Assembly (NCBI GenBank): GCA_022563075.1
Contig: JADFOC010000046.1
Location: 1-10,417, forward strand
Length of the DNA: 10,417 bases
Direction: 5' to 3'
Origin: Pseudomonadota bacterium
GTDB taxonomy: Bacteria > Pseudomonadota > Gammaproteobacteria > Pseudomonadales > Pseudohongiellaceae
Shown: piece after piece, positions 1 through 10,417 of the stretch
How the letters are laid out: the number at the start of each line of letters is the position of its first letter
Numbering within the stretch: the stretch's first letter is position 1
Made by a program: the position numbers and the translations under genes
The notes under the pieces: generated by a model
The model's database searches: none
Told to the model about the DNA's origin: nothing
What the model saw: only the letters and a program-made list of their open reading frames with translations

Positions 1-670
1 AGGGGCACTTATCTACTGAAGGGTCGGGACAGCCGCAAGGATCAGAGTTATTTCTTGTGTGAAGTTAATGAAAGTTGTTTGCACAACAGCTTGTTTCCAT
101 TGGGAGAGTTGCCGAAAAGCGAGGTCAGAAGTATTGCCGCCAGTCGTGGGCTGATTACCCATGACAAGAAGGACAGCACCGGAATCTGTTTCATCGGTGA
201 GCGTAAATTCAAAGATTTTCTGCAACGGTACTTGCCCGCCAAGCCTGGTAATATCGAGACCAGCGATGGTGATTCGGTTGGCAAGCACGCTGGCTTGATG
301 TACTACACCTATGGTCAAAGACAGGGTCTGGGTATTGGCGGAGTGCGCAACCGCGCCGAAGCTGCCTGGTATGTCGTGGCCAAAGATATGCAGCGTAACG
401 TCCTGATTGTTGCGCAAGGCAATGAAAATGAAGACTTATTTTCTACTCGGCTGATTGCATCGGCGCCGACATGGATCAACCGTCCTGGACCCGAACTACC
501 CCTGATTTGTATGGCTAAAATTCGTTACCGACAAGCCGATCAACACTGTACGGTTTCCGAGGCACAAAATAATCTGATCCAGGTACGCTTTGATCAACCA
601 CAACGCGCGGTGACCCCGGGACAATATGTGGTGTTTTATCTGGATGACCGATGTTTGGGAGGGGCAATAA

Positions 671-690
<20 letters not shown>
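1..690 (+). CDS. mnmA: tRNA-specific 2-thiouridylase MnmA (3' part only)
   Basis: MnmA thiolates U34 of the Lys, Glu and Gln tRNAs in the cytoplasm, using ATP to activate the uridine and sulfur relayed by a persulfide carrier (the Tus relay in many gammaproteobacteria). The gene enters from the left edge, open in frame from base 1, and 229 codons are visible. The family is about 370 residues, so roughly the last 60% is present. Visible marks are the KDQSYFL segment near the left edge, the [13 protein letters not shown] block whose Cys (codon 187-189) corresponds to the second catalytic cysteine, the [13 protein letters not shown] segment, and a C-terminal beta-barrel with [11 protein letters not shown] and the LGGAIIEQ tail. 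The first catalytic Cys and the ATP-binding PP-loop lie outside the window. The stop at 688-690 overlaps the start of hflD. Identity is very secure from motif order. Confidence 0.97.
657..664 (+). promoter_or_regulatory. Strong Shine-Dalgarno for hflD, inside mnmA
   Basis: GGGAGGGG ends six bases before the TTG at 671. It supports this rare start codon over any later one. Because it lies inside the last codons of mnmA, translation of the two genes is probably coupled. Confidence 0.75.
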
Positions 691-3905
<3,215 letters not shown>

Positions 3906-3912
3906 ACCAGTA

Positions 3913-5295
3913 ATGCAAGCCCACCCAAACACGGCATCAAGCTATCCTCTCAGCTACTTCAGTGACAGTGCCCGGCTAATGACAACGCTGGCCACACTGG
4001 AGATGCCGGTGTTTTTCGACAGCAGTAGTCACGCTGACGGGTCGGCACGTTATGACCTCCTGAGCGCCGCCCCCACCGCGTATCTCAAAATAGAACGTGG
4101 CCAGCCAAGCTGCTCTGATCCAGATATCGAAATCGACAGTCTGAATTTATTCAAGGCGATTAGACAGTTACAGCAAAAATATCTACCGCTGTCTGAGCTG
4201 GCTGAAGATATCGGACATGCTCAACCGCTGGGTATGGGCGGCGGTATCATGGGCTATCTTGGGTACCCCCGCTTAAGAGGAAAGGACGACCTCGAGATTC
4301 AGGACGCCTTTGTCGGAGTCTATCATTGGGCTGTGATTGTGGATCACCATGCGCAAACCACGGCTCTGGTTTTGCATGGCGCTTGCCCAGAGGCGCTTAA
4401 GTGCAAGCTGCTAGACCTGCTGCTGGATGGCAGTCCCGTCGACGCGGGACCTTACCCCGATGACTTCATGCTGCGTTCCAACTTCATCAATCAGTTATCT
4501 CGGGAACGGTACACCCAGGCGTTTAAGCGGATCAAAGGGTACATCGATGCGGGTGACTGTTATCAGGTCAATCTGACCCAACAGTTTAAGGCAGAGTGTT
4601 CAGGTAGCCCGCTGGCGGCCTATCTTAAGCTGCGTCGTTCCAGCCCGGCTCCTTTTTCCGCCTATCTCAATTGGGGCAGCGGCGCCCTGCTCAGTTTGTC
4701 GCCAGAACGTTTTTTGAAGGTGGTAGGAAATTCAGTCATCACACAACCGATTAAGGGGACCCGGCCAAGAGACGTAAACCGCAAAAAGGATGCGCAACTG
4801 GCGAGAGAATTGCTGAGCAGTGAAAAGGATCGTGCGGAGAATCTGATGATCGTAGATTTGCTGCGAAATGATCTTGGACAAGTCTGCAGGACTGGCAGTA
4901 TTAAGGCAGATCAATTATTTGAACTGCAAAGCTTCAGTAATGTACACCATATGGTGAGCACCATATCGGGCGAACTAGCCGCGCAAAAAGATGCGTTGGA
5001 TTTACTGGAAAGCTGCTTTCCTGGAGGTTCTATCACCGGCGCCCCCAAACTGCGAGCGATGGAGATAATTCAGGAATTAGAACCGCTACCTCGGCAAGCC
5101 TACTGTGGCGCGGTATTCTATCTGGGTGCCAACGGTGACATGGACAGCAATATCACCATCCGCAGTCTGCTATGGCAGCCGGACAGTTTGCTGTGCGGTG
5201 CCGGTGGAGCAATCGTTGCCGATTCGGATTGCGATGCTGAATACGAAGAATGTTTTCATAAAATAAGTAGTATTATCAATTCCTTAAAGAGCTAA
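3913..5295 (+). CDS. pabB: Aminodeoxychorismate synthase component I
   Basis: PabB converts chorismate to 4-amino-4-deoxychorismate with ammonia from the PabA glutaminase, toward p-aminobenzoate and folate. The 460 residues fit the family. The N-terminal half carries the RYDLLSAAP segment (46-54) and GGGIMGYLGYP. The chorismate-binding half shows GDCYQVNLTQQF (215-226), PIKGTRPR with Lys281, RAENLMIVDLLRNDLG (307-322) and PGGSITGAPK (370-379). The lysine in PIKGT is the PabB-type active-site residue and argues against the anthranilate synthase TrpE. Start: ATG at 3913, after the roxA stop at 3905. A TTG at 3868 in the same frame would add 15 residues, but these overlap roxA and do not resemble the family N-terminus. 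The SD is weak, suggesting translation by coupling. No fused PabA glutaminase or PabC lyase domain is present. It converges on thrH with a 14-base gap and no visible terminator. Confidence 0.95.
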   Translation: MQAHPNTASSYPLSYFSDSARLMTTLATLEMPVFFDSSSHADGSARYDLLSAAPTAYLKIERGQPSCSDPDIEIDSLNLFKAIRQLQQKYLPLSELAEDIGHAQPLGMGGGIMGYLGYPRLRGKDDLEIQDAFVGVYHWAVIVDHHAQTTALVLHGACPEALKCKLLDLLLDGSPVDAGPYPDDFMLRSNFINQLSRERYTQAFKRIKGYIDAGDCYQVNLTQQFKAECSGSPLAAYLKLRRSSPAPFSAYLNWGSGALLSLSPERFLKVVGNSVITQPIKGTRPRDVNRKKDAQLARELLSSEKDRAENLMIVDLLRNDLGQVCRTGSIKADQLFELQSFSNVHHMVSTISGELAAQKDALDLLESCFPGGSITGAPKLRAMEIIQELEPLPRQAYCGAVFYLGANGDMDSNITIRSLLWQPDSLLCGAGGAIVADSDCDAEYEECFHKISSIINSLKS

Positions 5296-5309
5296 CTTCA
5301 AATAAATTC

Positions 5310-5924
5310 TCAAGATATTTCGCGTTCACTGGCCAGGCAAAACTCCGCTTTAAGCTCTTCATATTCATTGACCGATGGGAATTGAGGAAATTCTTCGACG
5401 ACGTTCTGCGGTGCCCTGAAGAGGATTCCTGCATCTGCTTCCTCCAGCATTGCGGTGTCATTGTAGGAGTCACCCGTCGCGATCACCCGGAAATTCATGC
5501 TATGAAAGGCTTTCACGCATTGGCGCTTGGGGTCTTTCTGGCGAATCTTATAGGCGACGATGTCACCTTTGGCATTCGCCACCAAGTGATGACAAAACAG
5601 CGCGGGGAAATCCAGTTGACGTAAAAGTGGTTGTGAAAATTCATAAAAGGTATCTGATAAAATAATCACCTGGAAGCGTTCTTTCAACCAATTTATGAAG
5701 TCCTTCGCACCCTCAAACGGCGCCATCGTGGCAATCACCTGCTGAATGTCCGACAAGCCAAGCTGGTGCTGTCGCAACAAGCCTAGCCGTTGTTGCATCA
5801 GTTCATCATAGTCAGCGATATCACGAGTAGTCGCGCGCAACTCCTTAATGCCGGTTTTTTCGGCGAAACCGATCCATATCTCCGGGATGAGTACCCCTTC
5901 TAAATCCAGGCAAGCGATTTCCAT
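5310..5924 (-). CDS. thrH: ThrH: HAD-family phosphoserine phosphatase / phosphoserine:homoserine phosphotransferase
   Basis: ThrH of Pseudomonas dephosphorylates phosphoserine and can pass the phosphate to homoserine, linking serine and threonine synthesis. The 204 residues match the family (about 205). HAD motifs: DLEG with nucleophile Asp7 and Glu9 (ThrH has Glu where classical phosphatases have Asp), SDTFYEFSQP from Ser90, a basic RQKDPKRQ stretch (128-135) with the phosphate-binding lysine, and GDSYNDTAML (151-160) with the metal-binding aspartates. EFPQFPSVNEYEELK forms the C-terminal part. Start: ATG at 5924, giving the family N-terminus MEIACLDLEG; a TTG at 5951 would only add nine unsupported residues. 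GGGAG lies 13 bases upstream, a rather long spacing. It stands beside pabB and cysH, an arrangement I recall from Pseudomonas aeruginosa. The homoserine activity is inferred by family only. Confidence 0.94.
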   Translation of the reverse strand: MEIACLDLEGVLIPEIWIGFAEKTGIKELRATTRDIADYDELMQQRLGLLRQHQLGLSDIQQVIATMAPFEGAKDFINWLKERFQVIILSDTFYEFSQPLLRQLDFPALFCHHLVANAKGDIVAYKIRQKDPKRQCVKAFHSMNFRVIATGDSYNDTAMLEEADAGILFRAPQNVVEEFPQFPSVNEYEELKAEFCLASEREIS

Positions 5925-6266
5925 AGTTGTATAACGTCTCCCTTGGGGCAACTAAAAAAGCGACAATTTAGCAGATATGTTGGCACTGGAACAGTGAATT
6001 GCGGGCTGATGATAATTCCTGATACTAGATATTGATAAAGTTTGCATCAACACCGCTACATTTTGTGGCTTGGCGCCATTTAGACTGTCTAAGTCATTAA
6101 ATTAATTGAAGTTTTTCACGTGGAACATAGACGAAAGACGATTAATACAAGGCTCGGTTATGCACCATCCTGCTTAGAGATGGCTGACTTTACCGAAGCG
6201 CATAAATGGCGGAGAATGTGCTCCCAGCTGCTATGGCAGTGCAGGAATTTCGCGAAGAGCTAATTG
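5925..6266. promoter_or_regulatory. Divergent intergenic region between thrH and cysH
   Basis: 342 bases without a supported gene, presumably holding promoters for thrH (leftward) and cysH (rightward). Contents from left to right: a compact hairpin CACTG-GAA-CAGTG (5984-5996) near thrH; a 13-base dyad TTAGAC-T-GTCTAA (6080-6092) with the T-N11-A geometry of LysR operators; an AT-rich dyad ATTAA-A-TTAAT (6096-6106); a possible -10 hexamer TAATAC (6143-6148) lacking a good -35; and paired segments that could fold in the cysH leader (6154-6196). A 36-codon ORF (6206-6316) overlaps the cysH start in another frame and I do not call it a gene. No strong consensus promoter is visible on either strand, which suits an activator-dependent cysH promoter. 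Confidence 0.5.
6080..6106. promoter_or_regulatory. Candidate LysR-type (CysB) operator upstream of cysH
   Basis: TTAGACTGTCTAA (6080-6092) is a perfect dyad with a one-base centre and is a T-N11-A motif, the general LysR-family recognition geometry. ATTAAATTAAT (6096-6106) follows directly. If transcription starts about seven bases after the -10-like TAATAC (around 6155), the first dyad is centred near -69 and the second near -54, close to the usual LysR activation site near -65. cysB lies right after cysH, so CysB is the obvious candidate ligand. Positions are seen; function is inference. Confidence 0.4.
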
Positions 6267-7001
6267 ATGTTGACACTCAAGGATATCGAAGATCTAAACT
6301 CCAGCCTCATGCATAGCCGGCCGCGAGAGATCTTGGCCACCGTGTGCAATGAATTTCCTCGTTGTGCCATCTCTTTCAGCGGTGCTGAAGACGTGCTGCT
6401 GATCGAGATGGCCAGGAAACTGCAGCCGAAGCCTGCGGTGTTTACACTCGATACCGGCAGGCTGCATCCAGAGACCTATCAATTCATCGAGAAAGTGCGA
6501 GAGCATTACCAGTTAGACATCGATATCCTGTATCCCGATGCCCAGCGACTGCAAGAGTTGGTGCAAGCCAAGGGTTTGTTCAGCTTCTTTCAGGATGGTC
6601 ATGAAGAGTGCTGCGGTATTCGTAAGGTCGAACCACTCCGGAAAAAGCTTGCCGAACTGGATGTCTGGATTACCGGGCAACGCCGTGACCAAAGCCCTAC
6701 CCGTGTGGAAGTCGCTGTGATCGAGCTTGACCGCACGTTCTCCACCGATTCGCATCAGGTGGTCAAAGTAAATCCACTGGCGAATTGGACCTCAGAAGAT
6801 GTCTGGAACCACATCCGCATGTTAGAGGTGCCATACAACGAGTTGCATGATCGTGGTTTCACCAGCATTGGCTGCGAGCCTTGCACACGAGCTGTGGGAC
6901 CTGGTCAGCATGAACGCGAAGGGCGCTGGTGGTGGGAAGAAGCCACGATCAAGGAATGTGGCCTGCATGTGGGCAATGTCAGAGAGAAATCATCGGATTA
7001 A
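6267..7001 (+). CDS. cysH: Adenylylsulfate (APS) reductase, 4Fe-4S assimilatory type
   Basis: The enzyme reduces adenylylsulfate to sulfite and AMP with thioredoxin in assimilatory sulfate reduction. It has 244 residues in the adenine nucleotide alpha hydrolase fold, with the PP-loop SFSGAEDV (37-44) and [10 protein letters not shown] (61-70). The decisive marks are the cluster cysteines: Cys115-Cys116 in ECCGIRK and Cys203-x-x-Cys206 in GCEPCT. These bind 4Fe-4S in APS reductases and are missing from enterobacterial PAPS reductases. The catalytic cysteine is Cys231 in ECGLH, after the REGRWWWEE segment. Start: ATG at 6267, immediately preceded by an in-frame TTG and then a TAA at 6261-6263, so no longer reading is possible; GAAGAG at 6254-6259 is the likely SD. 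The N-terminus is somewhat shorter than in Pseudomonas aeruginosa CysH (about 267). It converges on cysB with 30 bases between. Confidence 0.95.
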   Translation: MLTLKDIEDLNSSLMHSRPREILATVCNEFPRCAISFSGAEDVLLIEMARKLQPKPAVFTLDTGRLHPETYQFIEKVREHYQLDIDILYPDAQRLQELVQAKGLFSFFQDGHEECCGIRKVEPLRKKLAELDVWITGQRRDQSPTRVEVAVIELDRTFSTDSHQVVKVNPLANWTSEDVWNHIRMLEVPYNELHDRGFTSIGCEPCTRAVGPGQHEREGRWWWEEATIKECGLHVGNVREKSSD

Positions 7002-7031
7002 TGCAGATGCTTAAGCCAGTGGCGCATCAGG

Positions 7032-8147
<1,116 letters not shown>

Positions 8148-8163
8148 TCAAATGTAGACCAAC

Positions 8164-8952
8164 ATGGAATTCTTGCTGCATATTTTAGCGGGGGCCGGAG
8201 TGGGCTTCGCGATCGGCCTTACCGGTGTCGGCGGAGGCTCTCTGATGACTCCGCTGTTGCTATTATTTGGTTACCCGGCGCCGGTTGCCATCGGTACCGA
8301 TCTACTGTATGCGGCCATCACCAAGGCAGGGGGCGCCCTGTCGCATCACCGGCGCGGTAATGTCAATTGGAAGATCGTCGGCATTCTGGCCCTGGGCAGC
8401 ATTCCGATGTCAATATTGCTGCACACCCTGGTATTGAATCAGCGCTTTCAGGAGTCCCAGGCATTCGAAGAATTGCTGACCTCCAGTCTCGGAATCATGT
8501 TAATTTGCACCGCTTTGATATTGATTTTCCGAGAAAAATTAAGGAAAAGCGCTATCGAAGATCGACCGGAGTTGTTGATGCACGCCCTGCATAAACGGCG
8601 CGGCGTCGTCACTTGGATAATGGGTTTATTGCTGGGAGCCTGCGTGACCTTGTCTTCGGTGGGTGCTGGCGCATTTGGTGCGGCGTTACTGCTGGTCATC
8701 TATTCGCGCACTTCGGCAGTTAAAATTATCGGCACCGACATTGCCCATGCGGTACCGCTTACCTTCATTGCGGGCCTGGGCTATTTGGCGAGCGGCTACG
8801 TGGATCTGGTTTTGCTGGCGAGTTTGCTAGTGGGATCACTTCCGGCCATAGTGCTGGGGACGCGGGTCAGTAGTCAGGTTCCGGATAGGATCTTGCAATG
8901 GATCCTGACAGTCCTGTTGCTGAGCCTGGGAGCCTACTATAGTATTGGTTAG
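8164..8952 (+). CDS. TauE/SafE-family (sulfite exporter type) membrane permease
   Basis: This is a polytopic inner-membrane protein of the TauE/SafE family (also called DUF81), whose members are linked to export of sulfite or sulfoacetate or uptake of sulfur compounds; most are uncharacterised. The 262 residues are typical. The two-fold internal repeat is clear: GVGGGSLMTPLLLLFG with IGTDLLYAAITKAGG in the first half (21-57), and SVGAGAFGAALLLVIYS with IGTDIAHAVPLTFIAG in the second (165-204). Hydrophobic segments lie at about 5-22, 28-48, 70-90, 105-122, 148-165, 168-180, 197-212, 215-235 and 244-260. A charged loop lies at about 122-147. ATG start with a poor SD. Position beside cysB and cysH suggests a sulfur substrate such as sulfite, but other family members are unrelated to sulfur, so the substrate is open. 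It converges on the 5'-nucleotidase gene, with an AT-rich 43-base gap and no clear terminator. Confidence 0.88.
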   Translation: MEFLLHILAGAGVGFAIGLTGVGGGSLMTPLLLLFGYPAPVAIGTDLLYAAITKAGGALSHHRRGNVNWKIVGILALGSIPMSILLHTLVLNQRFQESQAFEELLTSSLGIMLICTALILIFREKLRKSAIEDRPELLMHALHKRRGVVTWIMGLLLGACVTLSSVGAGAFGAALLLVIYSRTSAVKIIGTDIAHAVPLTFIAGLGYLASGYVDLVLLASLLVGSLPAIVLGTRVSSQVPDRILQWILTVLLLSLGAYYSIG

Positions 8953-8995
8953 ATATTAGATTAAGTTTTTGATATATCTATTTGAAAATATGGAA

Positions 8996-9892
8996 TTACT
9001 TATTCGAAACACCGTGTGGTACATGGCCGGTCGCGACATGATTACGCGCCGAATCACAGTGCCCCTCCTGATCATCGAAATACACATCGGCATCGAAGGC
9101 CCGCAGGAATTCACCCTTATCCAGTCCCCCTAAAAACAGAGATTCATCGATGCGTATATTCCAGGCCCGCAGTGTACGGATCACCCGTTCATGGGTCGGC
9201 GCCCCACGGGCGGTGACCAGGCAGGTCCTCAGAGGCGCTTCTCCAGGCGGGAATGCCTGTTGTATTTGCTGCAAGGCAGCCAGTATCGGTTTGAAAGGGC
9301 CACCACCGAGGGGTTCGTTTGCAGCCTCAAGTTCATTGTCAGTGAATGCTTTTAAACCACTGTTTTTATAAATTTTTTCGGAGTCATCTGAAAATAAAAC
9401 GGCGTCTCCGTCAAAGGCGATTTTCAATATGCCCTGCTGTGCTGTGGTTTTGTTGGACGGCAGGATGGTAGCGGCTGCCACCCCTAGCTCCAACGCCCGG
9501 CGCACATCGGCACCATCGGTGGACAAGAATAGATGGCTATTGAAGGCGGATATATAACGATAAGGACTGTCGCCACCACAGAAGGCGGCCCGGGTAATAT
9601 CCAACGAATAGTGTTGGATCGAGTTGAAAATCCGTAAACCCGTATCGGCGCTATTGCGTGACAGTAGGATCACCTCGATCGGCGATTCTTCAAGCAGTTC
9701 ATTGAGTTGTAACAGCTTCTTCACCAAGGAAAAGGCATCACCTGGTTGCAGCGGTTCATTCTCGTGTGCGATCTGATACTTCTGATAGGCATCGAGTCCC
9801 TCCTCCACAAAAACTCGGTGGCTAGCGTCCAGATCAAAAAGCGCGCGGGAAGAAATCGCGATGACCAGTGGATCTATGGATGGCTGTGACAC
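8996..9892 (-). CDS. Cytosolic 5'-nucleotidase family protein (NT5C1-like HAD phosphatase)
   Basis: The product resembles the cytosolic 5'-nucleotidase family related to animal NT5C1A/B, which removes phosphate from nucleoside monophosphates such as AMP. Bacterial members are known mostly by sequence. In its 298 residues the N-terminal block VIAISSRALFDLDASHRVF (10-28) and the ENEPLQPGDAF stretch (44-54) are family-typical. The HAD motifs come later: nucleophile DGDAVLFSDD (Asp161, Asp163), LVTARG (about 225-230), LGGLDKGEFL with Lys259, and VYFDDQEGHC with Asp273-Asp274. Start: GTG at 9892. No in-frame ATG lies between it and conserved sequence, and an in-frame TGA (9905-9907) bounds it upstream. 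No SD is visible; two short ORFs end just before it. The specific nucleotide is unknown. A link to the sulfur genes (removing AMP made by CysH) is possible but only speculation. Confidence 0.87.
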   Translation of the reverse strand: MSQPSIDPLVIAISSRALFDLDASHRVFVEEGLDAYQKYQIAHENEPLQPGDAFSLVKKLLQLNELLEESPIEVILLSRNSADTGLRIFNSIQHYSLDITRAAFCGGDSPYRYISAFNSHLFLSTDGADVRRALELGVAAATILPSNKTTAQQGILKIAFDGDAVLFSDDSEKIYKNSGLKAFTDNELEAANEPLGGGPFKPILAALQQIQQAFPPGEAPLRTCLVTARGAPTHERVIRTLRAWNIRIDESLFLGGLDKGEFLRAFDADVYFDDQEGHCDSARNHVATGHVPHGVSNK

Positions 9893-10102
9893 TTCAAATA
9901 GTACTCACGGTGTGCCGTAGAAGGCTTCGAATAGCTGCATCATAATTCTCTCGGCGCAACAATGCCATATTCAAAAAACCAACACCAAATTGGAGATTGG
10001 GCGTCAAAACTATGGCGCGGCCAGAGTAATCGTACTAAACCTATATAAAGTGCTGTTAATGAGCATCACGGATCATTTAACTTTTTCTCAAGGACCTGGA
10101 CT
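9893..10102. promoter_or_regulatory. Divergent region between the 5'-nucleotidase and the coiled-coil gene
   Basis: A 210-base non-coding region that should contain both outward promoters. On the right, TATATAAA (10042-10049) is a -10-like element about 54 bases before the coiled-coil gene, but no fitting -35 is seen. On the left, two short minus-strand ORFs (9905-9943 and 9894-9968) precede the nucleotidase GTG. I see no tRNA, terminator or repeat. Confidence 0.35.
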
Positions 10103-10417
10103 ATGGCGGCCTCCTATTCTGCTGAATCAATGAGTGATACGGAAATTATATTTACCGCAGGTCCTGATCTTAGCCAACAACAAAATCGTGTCGCCGATCT
10201 GACTGAGAATAAATTACCGGGGCACGTGCAATCATTGCAGAAAAAGCTCAAACACCAGCAGAAGCATAAAGAGACACTGGCAGATTACCAAGCTCGTTTG
10301 CGGCAACTCGAGCAACTCATTGGTCAAACTGAGTCTCTCAATAGTGAGTCGGTAAAATTCAACACCCAATCGGCCGTGCTGCTATCAGCACTCGGCAGGT
10401 TGGAACCTGAATTGGGA
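10103..10417 (+). CDS. Unrecognised coiled-coil protein (N-terminal part, runs off the window)
   Basis: An ORF beginning ATGGCGGCC stays open for 105 codons to the end of the window. AAGGA (10090-10094) lies eight bases before the ATG, a good SD. I do not recognise the protein. About 40 residues of polar N-terminus (including SDTEIIFTAGPDL) are followed from roughly residue 40 by a Gln/Lys/Leu-rich helical stretch with heptad-like leucines: VQSLQKKLKHQQKHKETLADYQ (44-65), then LRQLEQLIGQ and SVKFNTQSAVLLSALGRLE. It contains no Cys or Trp, no signal peptide and no membrane segment in the part seen. A second ATG at 10130 is a possible alternative start. Function cannot be assigned from this fragment. 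Confidence 0.65.
   Translation, partial: MAASYSAESMSDTEIIFTAGPDLSQQQNRVADLTENKLPGHVQSLQKKLKHQQKHKETLADYQARLRQLEQLIGQTESLNSESVKFNTQSAVLLSALGRLEPELG

Noticed and set aside
5925..5951. TTG start adding nine residues to ThrH
   Set aside because: The family begins MEIACLDLEG, which matches the ATG at 5924.
6206..6316. 36-codon ORF with a VDTQGY stretch vaguely like the N-terminus of DsrC/TusE proteins
   Set aside because: The similarity falls where the bases already encode CysH in another frame, the ORF stops at once, and no further TusE sequence follows. It is treated as chance or at most a leader ORF.
7002..7031. Possible bidirectional terminator between cysH and cysB
   Set aside because: Only a four-base AGCC/GGCT pairing with a long loop and no T-run on either strand.
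8953..8995. Possible terminator between the permease and the 5'-nucleotidase
   Set aside because: AGATAT and ATATCT arms with a short T-run are present, but the stem is purely AT-rich, short and widely spaced, so it is not supported.
9923..9936. GCTTCGAATAGC, resembling a tRNA T-loop
   Set aside because: No acceptor, D-arm or anticodon stem can be placed around it, and the TTCGA loop lacks proper flanking pairs.

Overview
The window is a gammaproteobacterial chromosome segment of ordinary housekeeping genes. Gene content points to the Pseudomonas/Oceanospirillum/Cellvibrio side of the class: the mnmA-hflD-purB order, a 4Fe-4S type (APS-reducing) CysH, and a ThrH-type phosphatase next to pabB and cysH. 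Base composition looks near 50% GC and even throughout. I see no mobile element, phage gene, CRISPR array, rRNA or tRNA.

Region 1 (1-5295, + strand) is one compact probable operon. It holds the 3' part of mnmA (tRNA 2-thiouridylase), hflD, purB (adenylosuccinate lyase), a RoxA/YcfD-like cupin ribosomal oxygenase and pabB (aminodeoxychorismate synthase component I). Neighbours overlap or lie within 8 bases, and hflD and the oxygenase use TTG starts nested in the end of the preceding gene. thrH (5310-5924, - strand) runs into pabB convergently with only 14 bases between.

Region 2 (5925-8952) concerns sulfur assimilation. A 342-base non-coding stretch carries dyads of LysR-operator geometry upstream of cysH (adenylylsulfate reductase). 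Convergent with cysH is cysB, the LysR-type master regulator of cysteine synthesis. Divergent from cysB is a TauE/SafE-family membrane protein, plausibly a sulfite or sulfonate permease. The shared cysB/permease intergenic region is AT-rich and contains two clean inverted repeats, one lying over the likely cysB -10 box, as expected for autorepression.

Region 3 (8996-10417) holds a cytosolic 5'-nucleotidase family gene on the - strand. Divergent from it is the beginning of an unrecognised coiled-coil protein that runs off the window end.

The logic is ordinary: translation maintenance, purine and folate synthesis, then sulfate reduction with its regulator and a probable sulfur-compound transporter. 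I found no convincing new multi-gene system. The points most worth checking are regulatory (candidate CysB sites, a structured cysH leader, a mini-ORF ahead of the nucleotidase) and the unknown coiled-coil gene.
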